Origin: Equibacterium sp963662035
Lineage (GTDB): Bacteria; Bacteroidota; Bacteroidia; Bacteroidales; UBA932
NCBI GenBank assembly: GCA_963662035.1
Contig: CAVLDO010000014.1
Coordinates: 1-50,452 of the forward strand
Length of the DNA: 50,452 nucleotides
Direction: 5' to 3'
Shown here: piece after piece, positions 1-8,385 of the stretch
Layout of the letters: each line of letters opens with the position of its first letter
Position numbering within the stretch: the stretch's first letter is position 1
Translations under genes and position numbers: made by a program
The notes under the pieces: generated by a model
Database searches by the model: none
Told to the model about the DNA's origin: nothing
Seen by the model: only the letters and a program-made list of their open reading frames with translations

Positions 1-57
1 GCCCGGTGCTTAAATCATAAACCACTGAAAACCAGCGATTATATTTTCAATAATGGC

Positions 58-279
58 TTAATACTCTTCTTCGTTCCAGAAAAAGTCCTCTTTTGTGGGA
101 TAATCGGGCCAGATGTCCTCGATAGATTCGTAAACCTCGCCGTCGTCTTCGAGGTCGGAAAGGTTTTCAATCACCTCCAAAGGGCAGCCGGAACGTGTGG
201 CGTAGTCGATAAGCTCATCCTTAGTTGCCGGCCAGGGTGCATCTTCAAGTTTGGATGCCAGTTCAAGTGTCCAGTACAT
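58..279 (-). CDS. DUF2795 family small acidic protein
   Basis: A 73-residue acidic protein beginning MYWTLELASKLEDAPWPATK and ending in a run of Glu/Tyr, the typical form of the Bacteroidetes DUF2795 protein, a single domain of unknown function. I chose the ATG at 279; an in-frame TTG four codons upstream (291) is possible but adds residues not expected in the family. There is no signal peptide, membrane segment or catalytic motif. The gene follows the cobalamin adenosyltransferase on the same strand with a gap of about 70 bp, and a -7 box at 325-332 suggests its own promoter. Family assignment is from recognised sequence; function is unknown. Confidence 0.85.
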   Translation of the reverse strand: MYWTLELASKLEDAPWPATKDELIDYATRSGCPLEVIENLSDLEDDGEVYESIEDIWPDYPTKEDFFWNEEEY

Positions 280-324
280 ACCGAAAATCAATTAAAAATT
301 ACTCTACTTCTGTAGAAAGGGCTG

Positions 325-332
325 CAAATATA
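325..332 (-). promoter_or_regulatory. -7 promoter box for the DUF2795 gene
   Basis: Read on the minus strand the box is TATATTTG, a full match to the Bacteroidetes TAnnTTTG element. It predicts a leader of about 40 nt before the ATG at 279; a small hairpin (303-316, 5-bp stem) lies in that leader. No clear -33 TTTG is seen at the usual distance. Confidence 0.55.
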
Positions 333-352
333 AAACAAAATTCAATATCCGG

Positions 353-877
353 TTATTTTTTTTCTGCGGATTGTATATCAGTCACTTGCGCCAGCGTAAA
401 GAGGTAATCGGAAAGGCGGTTAAGGTAGCGCGCGCAGCTGGCGTCGGTGTCGTTTTTGGGCTCTATGGCGCAGATCCGGCGCTCGCAGCGGCGGCAGATG
501 GTGCGGGCGTAGTGCAGCTCGGCGGCAAGAGCGGGCGGCCCCGGGATTACAAATGAAAACCTGGAGGGCAGCTGCTCTGACATTTTGTCTATGCGGCTCT
601 CGAGAAACTGCAGCTTGGGCTCTATGTCCAGGCTCTGCAGCCACTCGGGGGCGGAGTCGCAAGCCAGATAAGAAGAGACAACCATCAGGTGCCGCTGAAT
701 CTGCAGCACGTCGCAGCTGAAGGGCTCACCCTGCGCGTGGGCGCGGACTACTCCAAGATAGGAGATCAGCTCGTCGGCATCGCCGTAGGCCTCCACGCGG
801 CTGTCGCACTTGGATACACGCCTGCCGCCGATAAGCGAGGTGGTGCCGTCGTCCCCCTTTTTTGTGTAAATTTTCAT
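353..877 (-). CDS. cob(I)alamin adenosyltransferase (PduO type)
   Basis: ATP:cob(I)alamin adenosyltransferase, which transfers the adenosyl group of ATP to the corrinoid cobalt to make coenzyme B12. The 174 residues match the PduO/MMAB family in length. The N-terminal ATP-binding motif TKKGDDGTTSLIGG (residues 5-18), RVEAYGDADEL (27-37), and the C-terminal helix with ARTICRRCERRI and YLNRLSDYLF are all present. Its ATG (875-877) overlaps the stop of the upstream ABC ATPase by ATGA, so the two are translationally coupled and share the promoter at 1594-1601. No other cobalamin gene is in the window, so it probably serves a B12-dependent enzyme elsewhere, using imported corrinoid (inference). 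Confidence 0.93.
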   Translation of the reverse strand: MKIYTKKGDDGTTSLIGGRRVSKCDSRVEAYGDADELISYLGVVRAHAQGEPFSCDVLQIQRHLMVVSSYLACDSAPEWLQSLDIEPKLQFLESRIDKMSEQLPSRFSFVIPGPPALAAELHYARTICRRCERRICAIEPKNDTDASCARYLNRLSDYLFTLAQVTDIQSAEKK

Positions 878-1557
878 CGCTGTGTGTCAGATTCAATCCT
901 GCCGTCGCGTATGCAAATAATGCGCCGTGCGCAGGAGGCGATCTGCTCCGAGTGGGTCACCAGAATCACCGTGCCGCCCCGGGCCACAATCTGGTCAAAA
1001 ATGGACATTATCTCGGCAGAAGTGCAGGTGTCCAGATTGCCGGTGGGCTCGTCGGCCAGGATTATGGAGGGGCTGTTTACCAGCGCGCGGGCAATCGCCA
1101 CCCGCTGCTTCTGGCCGCCGGAGAGTTCGCCCGGGTAGTGCAGCAGGCGCTCCTGCAGCCCCACGGCCGACAGCGCACGGGCGGCGCGGGGCATCCGCAG
1201 GCGGCGCGGAGTTCCGGCATACAAGAGCGGCAGCGCCACATTCTCCTGCGCAGAGAGGCGCGGCAGCAGGGCGAACGACTGGAACACAAAGCCGATGCGT
1301 CGGCTGCGGATTTGAGATAGAGTGTCGTCGTTGAGACTGCCGACATCCTCGCCGCACAGAAAATAGCTGCCGGAGGTGGGGGTGTCCAGGCAGCCCAGAA
1401 TGTTCATCAGGGTGGATTTGCCGCTGCCCGACGGCCCCATTATAGCCACATATTCGTTTTTGCAGATAGAAAGCGAGATGCCGTCCAGCGCCCGCACCTC
1501 CACCGCTCCGATGCTGTATGTCTTGTGCAGATCTTTGATTCTGATGATTTCTTCCAT
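874..1557 (-). CDS. ABC transporter ATP-binding protein (LolD/MacB-like)
   Basis: A 227-residue nucleotide-binding subunit of the LolD/MacB/FtsE-like group. Walker A is GPSGSGKST (41-49), Q-loop Gln 93, signature LSGGQ (145-149), Walker B IILADEP (165-171) with the following TGNLD, and switch His 202. The start is the ATG at 1557; a longer reading frame to 1671 runs through the promoter at 1594-1601 and is rejected. The length and the GNLD motif point to a lipoprotein- or macrolide-type exporter ATPase, but no permease gene is nearby. The partner must be elsewhere, or the ATPase has been co-opted with the coupled adenosyltransferase. The exact substrate cannot be told. Confidence 0.9.
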   Translation of the reverse strand: MEEIIRIKDLHKTYSIGAVEVRALDGISLSICKNEYVAIMGPSGSGKSTLMNILGCLDTPTSGSYFLCGEDVGSLNDDTLSQIRSRRIGFVFQSFALLPRLSAQENVALPLLYAGTPRRLRMPRAARALSAVGLQERLLHYPGELSGGQKQRVAIARALVNSPSIILADEPTGNLDTCTSAEIMSIFDQIVARGGTVILVTHSEQIASCARRIICIRDGRIESDTQR

Positions 1558-1593
1558 TGCAGTAGCTAAACCCCGCATCCCACACCTTTTGCT

Positions 1594-1601
1594 CAAAGTT
1601 A
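1594..1601 (-). promoter_or_regulatory. -7 box for the ABC ATPase-adenosyltransferase operon
   Basis: TAACTTTG on the minus strand, a full TAnnTTTG match, 36 bp upstream of the ATPase ATG at 1557. It forms a divergent promoter pair with the folE box at 1636-1643. No convincing -33 element. Confidence 0.5.
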
Positions 1602-1635
1602 ACCCTATAATCGGGAATATTAAGATTATAATGTG

Positions 1636-1643
1636 TAATTTTG
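1636..1643 (+). promoter_or_regulatory. -7 box for folE-trkA
   Basis: TAATTTTG on the plus strand, a full TAnnTTTG match ending 21 nt before the folE ATG at 1665. An upstream in-frame ATG at 1641 lies inside the box and so cannot be the start if this promoter is used. No clear -33 element. Confidence 0.5.
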
Positions 1644-1664
1644 CCGATTGTAAAAACGCATACA

Positions 1665-2261
1665 ATGGCATACCGCGAGATAGAGCAGTTTGACGCGCAA
1701 ACCACAGAAGCGCTCAAGGAACATTATTTGGAGATACTGCGCCTTTTGGGAGAAGACGCGCAGCGGGAGGGGCTGCTGAAGACCCCCGAGCGGGTGGCCA
1801 AGGCAATGCAGTTCCTCACCAAAGGGTACCACGAGAGCGGCGAGGAGATACTGCGCTCGGCGATGTTCAAGGAGGAATACCAGCAGATGGTGCTGGTAAA
1901 AGACATCGACCTCTACTCTATGTGCGAGCACCATATGCTCCCATTCTACGGCAAGGCGCACGTGGCCTATATCCCCAACGGCTACATCACCGGCCTTAGC
2001 AAGATCCCCCGCGTGGTGGAGACCTATGCCAGACGGCTGCAGGTGCAGGAGCGCCTCACTGTGCAGATACGCGACTGCATACAGCAGACCCTCGCCCCGA
2101 TGGGGGTGGCGGTGGTGATAGAAGCGGCGCATATGTGTATGCAGATGCGCGGGGTTGAAAAACAGCACTCTGTGACCACCACCAGCGCCTTCACGGGGGT
2201 GTTTCTCAAAGACGAGCGCACCCGCAGCGAATTTTTGCGCCTCATAGGGCTTGACAGATAA
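1665..2261 (+). CDS. folE: GTP cyclohydrolase I
   Basis: Converts GTP to 7,8-dihydroneopterin triphosphate, the first step of tetrahydrofolate (and queuosine or biopterin) synthesis, in the cytosol as a homodecamer. The 198 residues carry the zinc ligands Cys87 and His90 (motif SMCEHHMLPF) and Cys158 (AAHMCMQMRG), and the C-terminal KQHSVTTTSAFTG region near 166-178. The MAYRE start at 1665 is chosen over the 1641 start because the promoter box covers the latter. The gene is 12 bp upstream of trkA and likely shares its transcript; no other folate gene is nearby. Confidence 0.96.
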   Translation: MAYREIEQFDAQTTEALKEHYLEILRLLGEDAQREGLLKTPERVAKAMQFLTKGYHESGEEILRSAMFKEEYQQMVLVKDIDLYSMCEHHMLPFYGKAHVAYIPNGYITGLSKIPRVVETYARRLQVQERLTVQIRDCIQQTLAPMGVAVVIEAAHMCMQMRGVEKQHSVTTTSAFTGVFLKDERTRSEFLRLIGLDR

Positions 2262-2273
2262 AAAGCTTGTGCT

Positions 2274-3623
2274 ATGAAAATAATTATCGCCGGTGCCGGC
2301 GAGGTGGGATGCCACCTGGCCAAACTGCTCAGCGAGTCGAATCACGAGATTACCGTGATAGACGATGACGCCGACCGTCTCTCCAAGGTAAACGAGGTGG
2401 TGGACGCCATCACCGTGTACGGCACCCCCACATCCATCGGTGTGCTTTCAAACGCCAAGGTGGCTGATGCCGACCTGTTTGTGGCAGTCTCGCCCGATAT
2501 AGACCAGAATGTGAATCTGGTGGCGGCGCTGTTGGCCAAGGAACTGGGGGCCCGCAAGGTCTCTGCCCGCATCAAGAACTCCGAATACCTCTCATACAAC
2601 AACAAGGCTCTCTTTACCGCGCTGGGGGTCGATTTTATGTTCTACCCGGAGAGGATGGCGGCCTATGCCATCGCGGATATAGTGCGCGAGCAGGGGATGA
2701 CAGAATTTGTGGAGTTCGGCCACGGCAAGCTGCAGCTGGTTGAGTTCAAGCTCGGGGAGGATTCCCCCCTCATCGGGCGCGAAATCTCCGACTTCGTGTA
2801 TCCGATAGAGCAGCTGCCCTTCCGCATAGTGGCTATTTCCCGCGCAGAGGGGACCCTGATTCCCAACCGCACCGACAAGATGAGGGTGGGGGATCTGGTG
2901 TATGTGATGGCACTGCGCGACACTGTGTATGAGCTGTTAAGCGAGGCGGGGCGCAGAGCTGCGGCGGTTAAGAGCGTCTCCATATTGGGCGGCGGACCGG
3001 TGGGGCAGATGCTGGCGGCCAAAATCGAAAAGAAGATTCCTTTCGTAAAGATAATAGAGAAAGACCGCAAGCGGTGCGAAGAGCTCTCGCAGATGCTGGA
3101 GAAGACAATCATAGTGAACGGCGATGGCCGCAACACCGAGTGGTTCTACGAAGAGAACATCTCCGGCTGCGATGTGTTTGTGGCGGCGACGGGCGATTCC
3201 GAAACCAATATAATGACCTGCGCCGCGGCCAAGAAACTGGGTGTGCCCAAGACCGTGGCCCAGGTCGAAAATATCGAGTACATCAAGCTGGCAGAGGGAA
3301 TGGGCGTGGATGCGGTGATCAACAAGAAGCTGCTCACCGCCAGCCGCATATTCCGGCTGACACTCACCGACAAGATACGCTCCATCAAATATCTGAGCGA
3401 GAGCGACGCCCTTGCGCTGGAGTATATAGTGAATCCCGGCAGTCCCGCCACAAAAGCCCCGGTCAAGGATCTTGACATACCTGCAAACGCCATTATCGGC
3501 GGCATAATAAGGGGAGGCGAGTCATTCATAGTCTATGGAAGCACTCAGATTGCCCCCTACGACCACGTCGTGGTGTTCACTCTCCCCAAGTCGCTTAAAG
3601 AGTTGGACAAATTGTTTATGTAG
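2274..3623 (+). CDS. trkA: Trk system potassium transport peripheral protein TrkA
   Basis: Cytoplasmic NAD-binding regulator (RCK protein) of the Trk potassium channel. The 449-residue length and two tandem TrkA_N/TrkA_C halves match full-length TrkA. The first Rossmann motif is GAGEVG at residues 7-12, the second ILGGGPVGQM near residue 240, each followed by a TrkA_C domain. The membrane subunit (TrkH/TrkG) is not in the window. It lies 12 bp after folE. Its last codons overlap the convergent HTH gene by 8 bp (3616-3623), leaving no room for a terminator between them. Confidence 0.94.
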   Translation: MKIIIAGAGEVGCHLAKLLSESNHEITVIDDDADRLSKVNEVVDAITVYGTPTSIGVLSNAKVADADLFVAVSPDIDQNVNLVAALLAKELGARKVSARIKNSEYLSYNNKALFTALGVDFMFYPERMAAYAIADIVREQGMTEFVEFGHGKLQLVEFKLGEDSPLIGREISDFVYPIEQLPFRIVAISRAEGTLIPNRTDKMRVGDLVYVMALRDTVYELLSEAGRRAAAVKSVSILGGGPVGQMLAAKIEKKIPFVKIIEKDRKRCEELSQMLEKTIIVNGDGRNTEWFYEENISGCDVFVAATGDSETNIMTCAAAKKLGVPKTVAQVENIEYIKLAEGMGVDAVINKKLLTASRIFRLTLTDKIRSIKYLSESDALALEYIVNPGSPATKAPVKDLDIPANAIIGGIIRGGESFIVYGSTQIAPYDHVVVFTLPKSLKELDKLFM

Positions 3624-4011
3624 CGCCCGCCTCTGTGGAGGAGATCCTCAGATATTCCGCCACAGTCACCCCGAACATCGCCTTGAGATAGCGCCCCAGC
3701 TGCCTGTGGTCGTTGAATCCGCACAGCTCGGCAATCTCCTCACGCTGCATTCCGCCATAGCTGGCGGCGTGGAGTATGAAGTGCCGCACGCGGAACTTGG
3801 CCAGATATTCGCGAAAGCCCAGCCCCCGCTGCGAGAGCGCCTCCCACAGGTAGGTGCGGTTGGTGCCGATGGCCCTGGCCACATCGCTGCAGCGCAGGGC
3901 GGAGTTGAGGTAGAGCCGTTCGGAGAGTATCTTCTCGGATGCCCGCATCAGAATGTCGGCCTGTCGCCCGCTGCAGGGGCGGCCGGCCGAGAATACGCCC
4001 AGCAGATTCAT
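3616..4011 (-). CDS. AraC-type helix-turn-helix protein (soluble partner)
   Basis: A 131-residue protein consisting almost wholly of an AraC/XylS-type DNA-binding domain: first HTH around CSDVARAIGTNRTYLWEAL, second around REEIAELCGFNDHRQLGRYL, and a C-terminal FGVTVAEYLR like the family signature. It has no sensor or membrane domain. The ATG at 4011 overlaps the stop of the upstream HTH gene (ATGA), indicating translational coupling and probably joint action. The longer frame upstream to 4179 is only the shadow of that gene. Target genes are unknown. Confidence 0.8.
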   Translation of the reverse strand: MNLLGVFSAGRPCSGRQADILMRASEKILSERLYLNSALRCSDVARAIGTNRTYLWEALSQRGLGFREYLAKFRVRHFILHAASYGGMQREEIAELCGFNDHRQLGRYLKAMFGVTVAEYLRISSTEAGAT

Positions 4012-4538
4012 TTGCGGATGTTTTTCTTGCAGTATTCGCCCGGGGTGCAGCCGGTAAAGCGGGAAAAGGATGAGGTGAAGGTGCTCACCGAGTTGAAGCC
4101 CGAATTTTTGCGCAGCTGCTCCATCCCCATCTCCGGGTTCTTGGCCAGCAGGGTCACCGCCTCCTTTATCCGGTAGCAATTGAGCAGCTGCCTCCAGTTC
4201 ATCTTGAAGTTGTCGTTGACCATTTTGGAGAGGGTGGTCTTGTTGGTGCCCAGGCTTGCGGCCACCGATTCTATGGACACGTTCTCGTTAAGAAAGGGCT
4301 TGCGCTCTGCCATAAGGCTCTTGAAGCGCGACTGCAGGTCGCGCGGACTGCGGCCGGCAAGAGTCGAGAGGGCGTTTTCCTCTTCCAGAATGTGCCCTTG
4401 CGGTGCCGTCTGTTCGGGCGAAGGGTATTGTGATGATGCTTTGCGGCCAGTTTTGCTGTGCCCTATGATGACCCCGGCCAGGCACGCCACCGCCGTGACG
4501 CCGGTGGCCGAGACGATTTGTAAAATTAAACTTTGCAT
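4008..4538 (-). CDS. membrane-anchored AraC-type helix-turn-helix protein
   Basis: A 176-residue protein with one N-terminal hydrophobic segment (about residues 5-25), a polar linker, and a C-terminal AraC-type domain (about 80-172) with HTH elements near VSIESVAASLGTNKTTLSKM and MGMEQLRKNSGFNSVSTF, ending in the family-like TGCTPGEYCKK. The layout suggests a DNA-binding domain tethered to the inner face of the membrane, as in the C-terminal halves of larger Bacteroidetes TPR-TM-HTH regulators (inference). It is coupled by ATGA overlap to the soluble HTH protein downstream. The best -7 candidate upstream (ATAATTTG on the minus strand, near 4595-4602) is imperfect. Confidence 0.8.
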   Translation of the reverse strand: MQSLILQIVSATGVTAVACLAGVIIGHSKTGRKASSQYPSPEQTAPQGHILEEENALSTLAGRSPRDLQSRFKSLMAERKPFLNENVSIESVAASLGTNKTTLSKMVNDNFKMNWRQLLNCYRIKEAVTLLAKNPEMGMEQLRKNSGFNSVSTFTSSFSRFTGCTPGEYCKKNIRK

Positions 4539-4612
4539 AATTGTGATAGGTTTTTTTGGTTAAGTTCTGCCGTCCCTTTGGCGTTAGCAATTGCAAATTA
4601 TGCAGGATATTG

Positions 4613-4649
4613 AAAAACAACAATGCCCCTGGAGGGCTCCAGAGGCATT
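4613..4649 (-). terminator. intrinsic terminator after the YitT-family gene
   Basis: Hairpin 4622-4649: AATGCC, one mismatch, CTGGAG, GG loop, CTCCAG, mismatch, GGCATT. On the minus strand it is followed by a T-rich tract (GTTGTTTTT). It lies about 30 bp past the stop of the leuS-yitT operon and separates it from the HTH pair. Confidence 0.75.
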
Positions 4650-4678
4650 ATTTCTATTTTTAGAATTGGGGAAAGTTA

Positions 4679-5584
4679 TTACTGTTTGCTCATTGGCTCA
4701 AAACCTTTGCCATAGACTTCGGAGACGTTGCCGATTGATACAAAGGCATCGGGGTCAACATCTTTTATCAGTTTGAGGATTTTGCTCGTTTCTGTGCGTT
4801 TCACAATCACCAGCACTAGCTTGCCGCTCTGTCTGGAGTAGCCCCCCTGGCTCTCGAGCAGGGTGGCGCCACGGTGAATCTCGTTGCAGATGCGCTCCGT
4901 GAGAACTTCGTAGTGCTCTGTGAACACAAACAGCTGCACCGACTGCCGGCGGCCGTTGAGCACCATATCAAGCGTGTAGTTGGACACGCCGGTGAGAATG
5001 TAGCCGTAGAGCACCAGCTGTATCCGCTCGATCCACGTTCCGCTGCCGGGAATCAGCAGCGAAGAGGCTATGATCACCAAATCGCAAGTGAGCAGAATCG
5101 TGCCGGGGGAGATGCGGTGGTATTTGCTCACCATCAGGGCGATGATGTCGGTGCCTCCCGAGCTGCCACCCTGATTGAACACCATTGCGATGCCAAAGCC
5201 GGCCAGGGCGCCGGCGAATATCACGCACATCAGCTTGCCGTTCTCCTCTGCAAAACTGCTGATGAATTCGGCGGGGATGAGCCCGGGCAGAATCCGCAGG
5301 AACAGCGCCACCGCCAAAATGGCGTAGATGGTCTTGGCGCCGAATCCCTTGCCCAGAATCCTGCTCCCTATAATAATCAGAATTGCGTTTATTATGACAT
5401 AGGAGTAGGCTATGTTGAAACCGGTGCTGTACTGGATGATGGAGGAGATACCGGTGACTCCGCCGCCCACCAGGCCGTTCGGCACCAGAAACACGCTCCA
5501 TGCCAGGGCATACAGCAGCAGTCCCAGAGAGATAATCACATACTCCTTGACGGTCTCGGCGGCTTTTGACAGAGAGGTGCTCAT
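4679..5584 (-). CDS. YitT family membrane protein (DUF2179)
   Basis: A 301-residue inner-membrane protein with about five to six N-terminal hydrophobic segments (roughly residues 15-190) and a cytoplasmic C-terminal DUF2179 domain (about 215-290, including GGYSRQSGKLVLVIVKR). The FNQGGSSGGTDIIAL motif around residues 136-150 is typical of YitT proteins. The family's transport role is not firmly established. Its ATG (5582-5584) directly abuts the leuS stop (5585-5587), so it is translated from the leuS transcript; the terminator at 4613-4649 ends that unit. Confidence 0.9.
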   Translation of the reverse strand: MSTSLSKAAETVKEYVIISLGLLLYALAWSVFLVPNGLVGGGVTGISSIIQYSTGFNIAYSYVIINAILIIIGSRILGKGFGAKTIYAILAVALFLRILPGLIPAEFISSFAEENGKLMCVIFAGALAGFGIAMVFNQGGSSGGTDIIALMVSKYHRISPGTILLTCDLVIIASSLLIPGSGTWIERIQLVLYGYILTGVSNYTLDMVLNGRRQSVQLFVFTEHYEVLTERICNEIHRGATLLESQGGYSRQSGKLVLVIVKRTETSKILKLIKDVDPDAFVSIGNVSEVYGKGFEPMSKQ

Positions 5585-8347
5585 TTAGCAGACGATGTTT
5601 ATGATTTTGCCCGGCACTACTATCACCTTGCGTATGCCCTTCTCCAAGAGATATTTTGCGGTGCGCTCGTCGTCCCGCACGGCCTTTTCCACATCGCCCG
5701 CAGCCATATCCTTGGGCAGTGTTATCTTGAAGCGCATCTTGCCGTTGAAGGAGACGGGGTATTCGAAGCTGCTCTCCACGGTGTATTCTTCGTGATACTC
5801 GGGGAAGCGGGCGAAGCTGATGCTGCCGGTGTGTCCCAGCTGGCTCCAGAGCTCCTCGGCAATGTGGGGGGCGAAGGGGCTGATGAGGATGGATAGCGGC
5901 TCGAGAATCTCGCGGCTGGTGCATTTGGCATCGGCAAGCTCTCCCACCGCAATCATAAATGCGCTCACGGAGGTGTTGTATGAGAAGTGCTCTATGTCGT
6001 ACTGCACCTTGGCTATCAGGCGGTGCAGGGTCTTGAGCTGCGCGGCGGTGGGCTTGGTGTCGGTGGCGATGCACTTGTCTTCGCTCATAAACAGGCGCCA
6101 GAACTTGCGCAGGAAGCGGTGCACGCCGTCGATGCCCTGAGTGTCCCAGGGCTTGCTCTGCTCGATGGGGCCCAGGAACATCTCGTACAGCCGCAGGGTG
6201 TCGGCGCCGTAGCGCTCGCAGATGAGGTCGGGGTTCACCACATTGAACATCGACTTGCTCATCTTCTCCACGGCGTAGCCGCAGACATATTCGCCGTTTT
6301 CAAGGATGAACTCGGCGGTGGCATACTCCGGACGCCACTTCTTGAAGGCTTCGCAGTCGAGCCGATCGCCCCGCACTATGTTGATGTCCACGTGTATCTC
6401 GGTGGTCTCGTACCGGTCTTTGAGGCCCAGAGACACAAAGGTGTTGGTGCCGTTGATGCGGTAAACGAAGTTGGACCGGCCCTGAATCATTCCCTGGTTG
6501 ATGAGCTTCTTGAAGGGCTCCTTCTCGCACACATAGCCCAGGTCGTAGAGGAACTTGTTCCAGAAGCGGGAGTAGATGAGGTGGCCGGTGGCGTGCTCGG
6601 TGCCTCCCACATAGAGGTCGACATTGCGCCAGTATCCGTCAGCCTCGCGGCTCACCAGAGCCTCATCGTTGTGGGGATCCATATAGCGCAGGTAGTAGGC
6701 GCTGCTGCCGGCAAAGCCGGGCATAGTGCTCTTTTCCAGAGGGTAACCGTTGTAAGTCCAGTCCTTGGCGCGGGCCAAGGGGGGCTCGCCCGTCTCGGTG
6801 GGGAGGTATTTGTCCACGGAGGGGAGCATCAGCGGCAGCTCGCTCTCCGGCAGGGGGGTGGCTATGCCGTCCTTGTAGTAGATGGGGAACGGCTCGCCCC
6901 AGTATCTCTGGCGGGAGAAGATGGCATCGCGCAGGCGGTAGTTTATCTTGCGGCGGCCCAGGCCGTTGGCCTCGATATAGTCGATGGCGGCGGGGATGGC
7001 CTCCTTCACGCTCATAGAGTTGAGGAAGCCGGAGTTGCACATTGTCCCCTCCTTTGCATCGAAGCTGCCCTGCGATACATCGCAGCCCTCGATGAGCGGG
7101 ATGACGGGGAGATTGAACTGCTTGGCAAAGGCCCAGTCGCGGCTGTCGTGCGCCGGCACGGCCATAATGGCGCCGGTGCCATAGCCGGAGAGGACATATT
7201 CTGAAATCCACACGGGGACTTTGCTTCCCGTGAGGGGGTTGATGGCGTAGGAGCCGGAGAAGACGCCGGTGACGGTGTGGGTCTGGGCGATGCGCTCGCG
7301 CTCGGTCTTCTTGCGGGTCTGCTCTACATAGCTCTCCACGGCTGCCTTTTGTGCGGAGGTGGTGAGAAGGCCGACCCACTCGCTCTCGGGGGCCAGCACC
7401 ATAAAGGTGACTCCGAACACTGTGTCGGCGCGGGTGGTGAAGATGGTCATATCATATTCACGCCCCTCGCATTCCACCTTGAACACCATCTCGGCACCCT
7501 GCGAGCGGCCGATCCAGTTGCGCTGCATCTCCTTCAGGGAGTCTGACCAGTCGATATCCTCCAGGTCGCAAAGCAGGCGCTCTGCATAGGCGGAGACTCT
7601 CAGCTGCCACTGGCGCATCTTGCGCTGCTCCACCGGGTATCCGCCGCGGATGGAGAGCCCCTCCTTGACCTCGTCGTTGGCCAGCACCGTGCCCAGCTGC
7701 TGGCACCAGTTCACGCTGGTCTCGCCCAGGTAGGCGATGCGGTAGTTCATCAATATTTCCTCGCGCCGCTTTTCGTCAAAGGAGTTCCACTCCTTTGCGC
7801 TGAAGGGTTTTATGGCGGTGCAGGCCGCATTCACGGCATTGCTGCCTCCCTCGGCAAACTTTGCGGCGAGCTCTTCTATGGGGCGGGCCTTGTCCAGGTC
7901 GTTGTCGTAATAGCAGCCGAACATCTTGAGAAACGCCCACTGGGTCCATTTGTAGTAACCGGGGTCGCAGGTGCGCACTTCGCGGTTCCAGTCGAACGAG
8001 AAGCCTATCTTGTCCATCTGGCTGCGGTAGCGCGCTATGTTCTGCTCGGTGGTTTTTGCGGGGTGCTGGCCGGTTTGGATGGCATACTGCTCGGCAGGGA
8101 GGCCGAAGGCGTCGTAGCCCATCGGGTGCAGCACGTTAAAGCCCTGCAGACGCTTGTAGCGGGCGTAGATGTCGCTGGCGATGTAGCCAAGGGGGTGTCC
8201 CACGTGCAGTCCCGCACCGCTGGGGTAGGGGAACATATCCAAAACATAATACTTGGGTTTGGAGGGGTCGGTCCTGACCTCAAAAACTTTGTTGTCGGCC
8301 CAATATTTCTGCCACTTTTTCTCGATTTCTACAAAATTGTATTCCAT
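5585..8347 (-). CDS. leuS: leucyl-tRNA synthetase
   Basis: Charges tRNA-Leu with leucine in the cytosol. The 920 residues include the HIGH-like motif in FPYPSGAGLHVGHPLGY (residues 40-56), a CP1 editing domain with TTRADTVFGVTFM and the MAVPAHDSRDWAFA region, and the KMSKS loop in VEKMSKSMFNVV. Length fits bacterial LeuS, slightly enlarged. The start is the ATG at 8347 (MEYNFVEIEKKWQ, the usual N terminus); a TTG at 8374 would lie inside the promoter box. It is followed without a gap by the YitT gene. The pairing with YitT shows no obvious functional link. Confidence 0.97.
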   Translation of the reverse strand: MEYNFVEIEKKWQKYWADNKVFEVRTDPSKPKYYVLDMFPYPSGAGLHVGHPLGYIASDIYARYKRLQGFNVLHPMGYDAFGLPAEQYAIQTGQHPAKTTEQNIARYRSQMDKIGFSFDWNREVRTCDPGYYKWTQWAFLKMFGCYYDNDLDKARPIEELAAKFAEGGSNAVNAACTAIKPFSAKEWNSFDEKRREEILMNYRIAYLGETSVNWCQQLGTVLANDEVKEGLSIRGGYPVEQRKMRQWQLRVSAYAERLLCDLEDIDWSDSLKEMQRNWIGRSQGAEMVFKVECEGREYDMTIFTTRADTVFGVTFMVLAPESEWVGLLTTSAQKAAVESYVEQTRKKTERERIAQTHTVTGVFSGSYAINPLTGSKVPVWISEYVLSGYGTGAIMAVPAHDSRDWAFAKQFNLPVIPLIEGCDVSQGSFDAKEGTMCNSGFLNSMSVKEAIPAAIDYIEANGLGRRKINYRLRDAIFSRQRYWGEPFPIYYKDGIATPLPESELPLMLPSVDKYLPTETGEPPLARAKDWTYNGYPLEKSTMPGFAGSSAYYLRYMDPHNDEALVSREADGYWRNVDLYVGGTEHATGHLIYSRFWNKFLYDLGYVCEKEPFKKLINQGMIQGRSNFVYRINGTNTFVSLGLKDRYETTEIHVDINIVRGDRLDCEAFKKWRPEYATAEFILENGEYVCGYAVEKMSKSMFNVVNPDLICERYGADTLRLYEMFLGPIEQSKPWDTQGIDGVHRFLRKFWRLFMSEDKCIATDTKPTAAQLKTLHRLIAKVQYDIEHFSYNTSVSAFMIAVGELADAKCTSREILEPLSILISPFAPHIAEELWSQLGHTGSISFARFPEYHEEYTVESSFEYPVSFNGKMRFKITLPKDMAAGDVEKAVRDDERTAKYLLEKGIRKVIVVPGKIINIVC

Positions 8348-8371
8348 TTTCGCTGTTTGATTCAGAATTTG

Positions 8372-8379
8372 CAAATATA
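8372..8379 (-). promoter_or_regulatory. -7 box for leuS
   Basis: TATATTTG on the minus strand, in the 38-bp gap between the upstream M28-TonB stop (8386) and the leuS ATG (8347). Full TAnnTTTG match; no clear -33 element. Confidence 0.55.
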
Positions 8380-8385
8380 CGTAAA

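Noticed and set aside
4622..4649. Operator for the AraC-type pair
   Set aside because: The dyad is followed on the minus strand by a T-rich tract just past the YitT stop, so a terminator explains it better.
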